10,157 nt of DNA from CAZADH01 sp964483805 (GTDB taxonomy: Bacteria; Muiribacteriota; Ozemobacteria; Ozemobacterales; Ozemobacteraceae): positions 1 through 10,157 of the forward strand of contig CAZADH010000229.1 in the NCBI GenBank assembly GCA_964483805.1. Reading direction: 5' to 3'. A program made the position numbers and the translations under genes. Under the pieces are notes generated by a model that ran no database searches, had not been told where the DNA came from, and saw only the letters and a program-made list of their open reading frames with translations. The first letter of the stretch is position 1; the number at the start of each line of letters is the position of its first letter. Shown here piece by piece: positions 6,126 through 10,157 of this stretch.

Positions 6126-8054
6126 ATGTTCTGTTTGCAATGTGGGCAACAACTGCCCGACGAAGCGAATTTCTGCAACGGCTGCGGTCGGGCGGCGCGA
6201 TCGGCGCCGGCCGGCGCGCCGAATCAGCCATCGCGGCGTGAGCCCCTGTATGTGCCGCCCCCGCCGCCACCCGCTGGCGCCAATGCCGCGGCGGTGCGCC
6301 CCCCAACGGTCGAGGCGGTGAATCCTACCGGCGTCTCGATGTACACCCGTCACGGCCGCGATTCCGGAGCACTGGTTTCGGTGCGTGGGTGGTCGATTCC
6401 GCTCGGTACCGTGCTGGCCGAGCGTTTCCGCCTCGAGGGCACCCTGGGGCGCGGCACCTGCGGCGAAGTTTACCTGGCGACCGACCTGGCCGAGAGCCGC
6501 AGCATCGCTCTCAAGGTCATCGCGTTCGACCCGGTTGCGGGTCCCGCTGCCTACGAAGAGGTGCGGCGCGAACTGGTCAGCCGCGACAGGGTCAATGATT
6601 TCACCCATGTGTTGCGGTCGTTTGCGACCTTCACCGTGCCCAGTTTTCGGGGCCGTTTTCTGCTGCTGATCGCGATGGAATGGGCTCCATTGGGCAGTCT
6701 GCGACAGTGGCTGCAGGAAATGCGCGCGGAACCCGAGTGGCGGCGGCAGGCCGGTGTCGAGATCTTCTTGCAGATCAGCCAGGGACTGCGAGTGTTGCAC
6801 AACGCCGGGTTGACGCATCTCGATCTGAAACCCGAGAACATCTTGATGTTCGGCGAAAGCCAGGCGTGCACGGTGAAGATCGCCGACTTCGAGATCACGC
6901 CCGGAGCCGAGCAGCGCATCATGAATCAGGCGGCCCCGCTGCCGGCGGGTTGGAGCACGTTTGTCTACCGCAGCCCGGAACACGCGGCGGTGGCCCGTCA
7001 GGAAGACATCCAACCCGCCGCCGACATCTATTCGTTGGGTGTGATTCTCTTCGAGCTTCTCGATCTGCACGGCAAACCGCCGTTCGATGGTTCACCCGAC
7101 GATCTGCGGCGCAAGCACCTCGAGGTGGCCCCGCCCCGGCTTCGCGAGCTCGAAGAAGGTCTCGACGCGATCCTGAAGCGCTGTCTGGCCAAGAAGCCCG
7201 AGGGGCGGTATCCGAACGCCGAGGGTCTGGTGACCGCACTGAAGGCGATCTATGGCAACATGGTCGGTCGCAGCGCTTGTCGGGTTCGCCCGCCGACGAC
7301 CACGACCAGCGAGTGTGCCGCCAGTTCGTTGCCCAGTCTTGCGGCCGAGGAGCCCGCGGCGGCGGTCTCGTCGGGACAGACGTTCGTCACGAACGGCATC
7401 GGCATGTCGCTGCGCCTGATCCCGGCGGGGTCGTTCCCGATGGGGTCGATCCGCCCCGGTGGCCCGGAAGGGCCGATCCACAAGGTGACGATTACCAAGC
7501 CGTTCTATCTTGGCGTTCGCCTCGTAACACAAGCGCAATACGAATCGATCATGGGCGTGAATCCCGCGTATTTCAAGGCGGCCAACCGCCCGATCGAGAG
7601 CGTGACCTGGGATGAAGCGCGCGAATTCTGCCGCCGCTTGTCGCAAGCCGAGCGGTGCGAGTATCGGTTGCCGACCGAGGCACAATGGGAGATGGCGTGC
7701 CGCGCCGGCACGACGAGCGACTATCCGTGGGGCGATGCGTTCAGCAACGAACATGCCTGGTGCTCGCTCAACAGCGGCAAGGAAACCCACGAGGTCGGAA
7801 CCCGCATGGCGAACCCGTGGGGCCTCACCGACATGTGCGGCCACCTGTGGGAGTTCTGCGCCGACTGGTATGGTGCGTACCCGGCCGGAGAGGTCACTGA
7901 CCCGGTTGGCCCTGAAACCGGCTCCAACAGGGCGGTGCGGGGTGGATCGTGGAGCGACGGCGCCAACGATTGCCGGTCGGCGGTGCGTGGCCGGGTCGAT
8001 CCCGGGTTGCGCATGAACGTGTTTGGTTTTCGCGTGGCGTTGATCCTGCCGTGA
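6126..8054 (+). CDS. Zinc ribbon / Ser-Thr kinase / SUMF1-domain fusion protein
   Basis: A 642-residue multidomain protein with no signal peptide or membrane segment, so probably cytoplasmic. Residues 3-20 form a zinc ribbon with two CxxC knuckles (C3, C6, C17, C20). A Pro-rich linker follows (about 43-60), then a Hanks-type kinase (about 95-375). Kinase motifs: Gly-rich loop GRGTCGEV (108-115), ALK with Lys130, catalytic loop HLDLKPEN (231-238), ADFE (253-256), SPE (283-285) and DIYSLG (300-305). The HRD arginine is Leu, and the DFG glycine is Glu256. All residues needed for metal and phosphate chemistry (K130, D233, N238, D254) remain, so activity is possible but regulation is probably unusual. 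Residues about 418-640 are a formylglycine-generating-enzyme-like (SUMF1) domain: IPAGSFPMGS, YRLPTEAQWEMACRAG, NPWGLTDMCGHLWEF, AVRGGSWSDG and GFRVAL. The catalytic Cys-x4-Cys type motif of true FGE is not evident, so a binding or sensory role is more likely. Start: ATG 6126 has AGGAG 7 bases upstream. Chlamydial Pkn1 is a known kinase/SUMF1-like fusion. Substrate and ligand are unknown. Confidence 0.93.
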   Translation: MFCLQCGQQLPDEANFCNGCGRAARSAPAGAPNQPSRREPLYVPPPPPPAGANAAAVRPPTVEAVNPTGVSMYTRHGRDSGALVSVRGWSIPLGTVLAERFRLEGTLGRGTCGEVYLATDLAESRSIALKVIAFDPVAGPAAYEEVRRELVSRDRVNDFTHVLRSFATFTVPSFRGRFLLLIAMEWAPLGSLRQWLQEMRAEPEWRRQAGVEIFLQISQGLRVLHNAGLTHLDLKPENILMFGESQACTVKIADFEITPGAEQRIMNQAAPLPAGWSTFVYRSPEHAAVARQEDIQPAADIYSLGVILFELLDLHGKPPFDGSPDDLRRKHLEVAPPRLRELEEGLDAILKRCLAKKPEGRYPNAEGLVTALKAIYGNMVGRSACRVRPPTTTTSECAASSLPSLAAEEPAAAVSSGQTFVTNGIGMSLRLIPAGSFPMGSIRPGGPEGPIHKVTITKPFYLGVRLVTQAQYESIMGVNPAYFKAANRPIESVTWDEAREFCRRLSQAERCEYRLPTEAQWEMACRAGTTSDYPWGDAFSNEHAWCSLNSGKETHEVGTRMANPWGLTDMCGHLWEFCADWYGAYPAGEVTDPVGPETGSNRAVRGGSWSDGANDCRSAVRGRVDPGLRMNVFGFRVALILP

Positions 8055-8067
8055 GTTTCTGAGACGC

Positions 8068-8562
8068 ATGACGCCGCATGTCGAGGGCAGTGCAATCGTG
8101 ATCTACGTCGATGCCGATGCCTGCCCGGTAAAACAAGAAGTCTATCGGGTGGCGCGGCGGCATGGTCTGAGTGTGGTGCTGGTCGCGGCCGCCTGGATGC
8201 GCATTCCCGGCGACGCAGAGGTCACGCTCGAGGTGGTGGGGCAGGGGCCCGACCTCGCCGACGACTGGATCGTCGAGCACGTGGTCGAGAACGACATCGT
8301 CATCACCGGCGACATCCCGTTGGCGTCGCGCTGTGTCAAAAAGGGTGCGAGAGTGCTGGGGTTCACCGGCAAACCGTTCACGTCAGACAACATCGGCCTG
8401 GCGCTGGCGACGCGCGATCTGCTCACGCACCTGCGTGATGCCGGCGAGCGGATCGGCGGGCCGCCACCGTTCTCGCCCAAAGACCGCTCGCGGTTTCTGC
8501 AGGGTCTCGAAAACGCGGTGCGGGCTGCGAAAGACCCGCAGAACGACAACGCCACGACTTGA
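8068..8562 (+). CDS. yaiI: YaiI/UPF0178 (DUF188) family protein
   Basis: The family signature is clear: IYVDADACPVKQEVYRVA at the start, then DDWIVEHVVENDIVITGDIPLA, the motif VKKGARVLGFTGKPFTSDNIG, and a C-terminal FSPKDRSRFLQGLE. The pattern of early Asp residues plus TGDIPLA suggests a PIN/NYN-like nuclease fold, but no reaction is established for the family. The start is uncertain: ATG 8068 (164 residues) has only a weak site, whereas GTG 8098 (154 residues) would begin MIYVDADACP, has GAGGG at 8083-8087, and matches the E. coli YaiI length of about 150. I list the longer form and regard 8098 as at least as likely. It begins 13 bases after the kinase stop, so it may share the kinase transcript, though the two need not be functionally linked. 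Confidence 0.93.
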   Translation: MTPHVEGSAIVIYVDADACPVKQEVYRVARRHGLSVVLVAAAWMRIPGDAEVTLEVVGQGPDLADDWIVEHVVENDIVITGDIPLASRCVKKGARVLGFTGKPFTSDNIGLALATRDLLTHLRDAGERIGGPPPFSPKDRSRFLQGLENAVRAAKDPQNDNATT

Positions 8563-8586
8563 CGGCGAGTTGCGTTGGTCGTTACC

Positions 8587-8601
8587 GCACGTCTCACGTG
8601 C
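8587..8601. terminator. Perfect 6-bp hairpin between convergent genes
   Basis: GCACGT (8587-8592), a CTC loop and ACGTGC (8596-8601). It lies 25 bases after the yaiI stop. No T run follows on either strand, so termination is only suggested by position. Confidence 0.3.
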
Positions 8602-8608
8602 ATCCCCG

Positions 8609-8640
8609 CCGGGTGCCGTTCACTCGGTGACCGCACCCGG
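8609..8640. terminator. GC-rich hairpin between convergent genes, possible bidirectional terminator
   Basis: CCGGGTGC (8609-8616) pairs perfectly with GCACCCGG (8633-8640). Inside, TCAC (8620-8623) pairs with GTGA (8627-8630) around a TCG loop, giving a strong interrupted stem. It sits between yaiI (plus strand) and the xanthine dehydrogenase gene (minus strand), where a shared terminator would be expected. Neither strand has a following T run. Confidence 0.45.
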
Positions 8641-8695
8641 GAAACAGAAATACAATATATGTATGTTTCTTGGCGCCGCTCTGTTTTGTGCAGAA

Positions 8696-10157
8696 TCAGC
8701 CGGTCGGCGCGTGTAAATACATGAACACCTTCTCGGGCGTCAGCGGCAGCGAGGGCAGGGGTTTGTCGCGGCGCACCGAGCGCAGCGCGTCGAGCAGGGC
8801 AAGGTAAGCGCCGATCCCGTGCACGAACGGTGGTTCACCGATGGCTTTGCTGTTGCAGACGGCGAACGGGTTTGTCGCGTCTTTGAGCAGGGTGATCTCG
8901 AAGTGGGGCGGGACAAACTTGATGTCGGGCATTTTATACGAGTTCGCCCCGGTGAGCACGCGGCCATCGGCGGCATAGCGTATCTGTTCCAGCGTTGCCC
9001 AGCCCATGCCTTGCACGACGGCACCCTCGATCTGACCGCGGTCGATTTCGGCGCTCAGCGACTCGCCGACATCCTGCACGATGTCGACGGCCTCGAACCG
9101 ATAGGTGCCGCGAATGCAGTCGAGCAGCACCTCGGTCACCGACGAGGCGTAACTGTAATACGCGAACGGGCGTCCCTGTTCTTTCTCGATGTCGTAATGC
9201 AGGTTAGGTGTGGCGTAGAACCCGTGCTCGGAAAGATCGACGCGCGCCCACTGGGCGGCCGCTGCCAGTTTCTCGAAACCAAGGCCGGCCGCCTTTCCGG
9301 CCACGAAGACTTCGCCGTCTTTGATCTCGACCGCGGCCGGCTCGACTTTGAGATGTTGGGCGGCAAACGCGAGCAACCGCGCGCGCAGTCGCTCGCAGGC
9401 GTATTTCGTGGCCATGCCGTTCAGATCGGCGCCGGTGCTGGCCGAGGTTGGCGAAGCGTTGGGAATACGTGAGGTGTTGGTCGTGTCGACATGGACCTTC
9501 TCGACCGGCACCCCCAGGGTTCGCGCCGCCACAATGCGGATCTTGGCGTTGACGCCCTGACCCATTTCGACGGCCCCCGTGCTCACCGCCACGCTGCCGT
9601 CGACGTAGATATTGACCAGGGCACTCGCCTGATTGAGCGCGGTCTGCGCAAACGAAATGCCGAAACACACCGGCACCACGGCCATTCCACGTTTGGTGTC
9701 GGCATGACTTACATTGTATTGATCGACCGCGGCGCGGCGGGCGGCGAGGCCGACCTTGTCGTCGAGGGTGGCCCAGCAGCGGCCTGCGTTGACGTCGGCC
9801 AGTTGCACGCCGTAGGTCAGGGTGTCGCCGTCGCGCAGGAGGTTCTTTAGTTTGACAACTTCGGGGGCCAGGCCCATGACCTCGGCGGCGTGCGTCAACG
9901 CTGCCTCGATGGCAAAAGTGCCCTGCGGCACGCCAAACCCGCGAAACGCGTTGTTGGGCGGAATATTCGTGCGGCAACTCATCGCCGTTGCCCGCACATT
10001 GGGAACGCGATACGAACCGCACACGTGCAGGAACGAGCGCCCGAGCACCGCCAACGAGATGTCGGAGCACGCGCCCGCGTGCTGAAACAGCGTGACCTCT
10101 TAGGCCTTGATGTTGCCGGCTTCATCGAGGCCCAGTTTGTAGTCGTACTCGTAACCG
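8696..10157 (-). CDS. xdhB: Xanthine dehydrogenase molybdenum-binding subunit, C-terminal part; frame broken by an in-frame TAA
   Basis: This encodes the molybdopterin-binding subunit of a xanthine dehydrogenase-type hydroxylase, which oxidises hypoxanthine and xanthine to urate. Conserved blocks in order: NNAFRGFGVPQG, GAVEMGQGVNAKIR (cofactor contact, codons near 9542-9562), the SRIPNASPTSASTGADLNGMA block, HGFYATPNLHYD, DRGQIEGAVVQGMGWATLEQ, and AIGEPPF with the catalytic Glu (codon 8834-8836). The protein ends normally at the TGA read from 8698-8696. The 5' part lies beyond the window. Homology continues upstream of TTG 10054 (QHAGACSDISLAVLGRS), through a TAA at 10102-10100, to YEYDYKLGLDEAGNIKA. 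The stop therefore lies inside the conserved subunit and would truncate it. A gene caller could report only 8696-10054 from TTG, but that start falls mid-domain. The gene is either a recent pseudogene or carries a sequencing error. The symbol follows the Rhodobacter naming; in E. coli the equivalent subunit is XdhA. Confidence 0.88.
10100..10102 (-). other. In-frame TAA stop within the xanthine dehydrogenase subunit
   Basis: Read on the minus strand, codons are ...AAC ATC AAG GCC TAA GAG GTC ACG CTG TTT... The residues on both sides (NIKA and EVTLF) fit one continuous strand of the family. At this place relatives commonly have a hydrophobic or aromatic residue, one substitution from TAA (for example TTA or TAC). 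Confidence 0.85.

Noticed and set aside
5807..6241. 144-codon open frame between the toxin and kinase genes
   Set aside because: It runs out of frame into the kinase zinc-ribbon coding sequence, has an Arg/Ser/Ala-rich composition, no ribosome binding site and no recognisable domain.
6081..7070. 329-codon open frame on the minus strand, antisense to the kinase
   Set aside because: High-GC codon bias leaves long antisense frames open. The translation is Arg/His/Gln-rich without family motifs, while the plus strand has clear kinase motifs.
7930..8040. Variable region of a diversity-generating retroelement
   Set aside because: No template repeat or reverse transcriptase in the window and no cluster of AAC codons. 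The RGGSW...GFR pattern is general to SUMF1 domains, so it is kept only as a suggestion for checking.
7092..8069. 325-codon open frame on the minus strand, antisense to the SUMF1 region
   Set aside because: It shadows a confidently identified domain; composition is Arg/His/Ala-rich and nothing is recognisable.
8819..9472. 217-codon open frame on the plus strand, opposite the xanthine dehydrogenase gene
   Set aside because: The minus strand carries unmistakable molybdopterin-binding motifs; the plus-strand product has no homology I recognise and no start signal.
1..10157. tRNA, rRNA, CRISPR array, insertion sequence or integrase
   Set aside because: No transposase-like or integrase-like motifs, no regularly spaced repeats and no recognisable tRNA or rRNA segments were seen on either strand by eye.

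Overview
The window is high-GC bacterial DNA (37 of 60 bases G or C at 7141-7200). A run of ten Ns at 2433-2442 shows that it comes from a draft assembly. Two exported proteins with Sec-type signal peptides, a YaiI family protein and a DUF3482-type GTPase suggest a Gram-negative bacterium. A zinc-ribbon / Ser-Thr kinase / SUMF1 fusion suggests a lineage rich in Hanks-type kinases. I cannot assign a phylum from the sequence alone.

Layout, left to right. (1) Positions 2-1198 hold the 3' part of a DUF3482-type GTPase, cut by the window edge. (2) Positions 1351-3574 hold a secreted prolyl oligopeptidase (S9A), split by the assembly gap. A perfect TATAAT box lies 31 bases before its start. It is followed 15 bases later by a TPM-domain membrane protein (3590-4969) that ends in a striking Ser/Asp/Tyr tail; the two probably form one operon. 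(3) Positions 5176-5756 hold a compact antitoxin/PIN-toxin pair with an ATGA overlap. Its GC is visibly lower (28/60 and 27/60 in two blocks counted), and near-identical 18-base direct repeats lie upstream. This is the best candidate for laterally acquired DNA here. (4) Positions 5757-6125 hold about 370 bases with no credible gene. (5) Positions 6126-8054 encode the zinc ribbon / kinase / SUMF1 protein, followed 13 bases later by a YaiI/UPF0178 protein (8068-8562). (6) Positions 8563-8695 are a convergent intergenic region with two perfect-armed hairpins. (7) On the minus strand, 8696-10157 is the C-terminal part of a xanthine dehydrogenase molybdenum-binding subunit. Its reading frame is broken by an in-frame TAA at 10100-10102.

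The genes do not form one pathway: this looks like ordinary housekeeping and accessory gene content with one toxin-antitoxin insertion. I see no convincing new multi-gene system. The points most worth a second look are the kinase with a DFE in place of DFG fused to a SUMF1 domain lacking the catalytic cysteine motif, the interrupted xanthine dehydrogenase gene, the Ser/Asp tail of the TPM protein, and the direct repeats flanking the toxin-antitoxin promoter.
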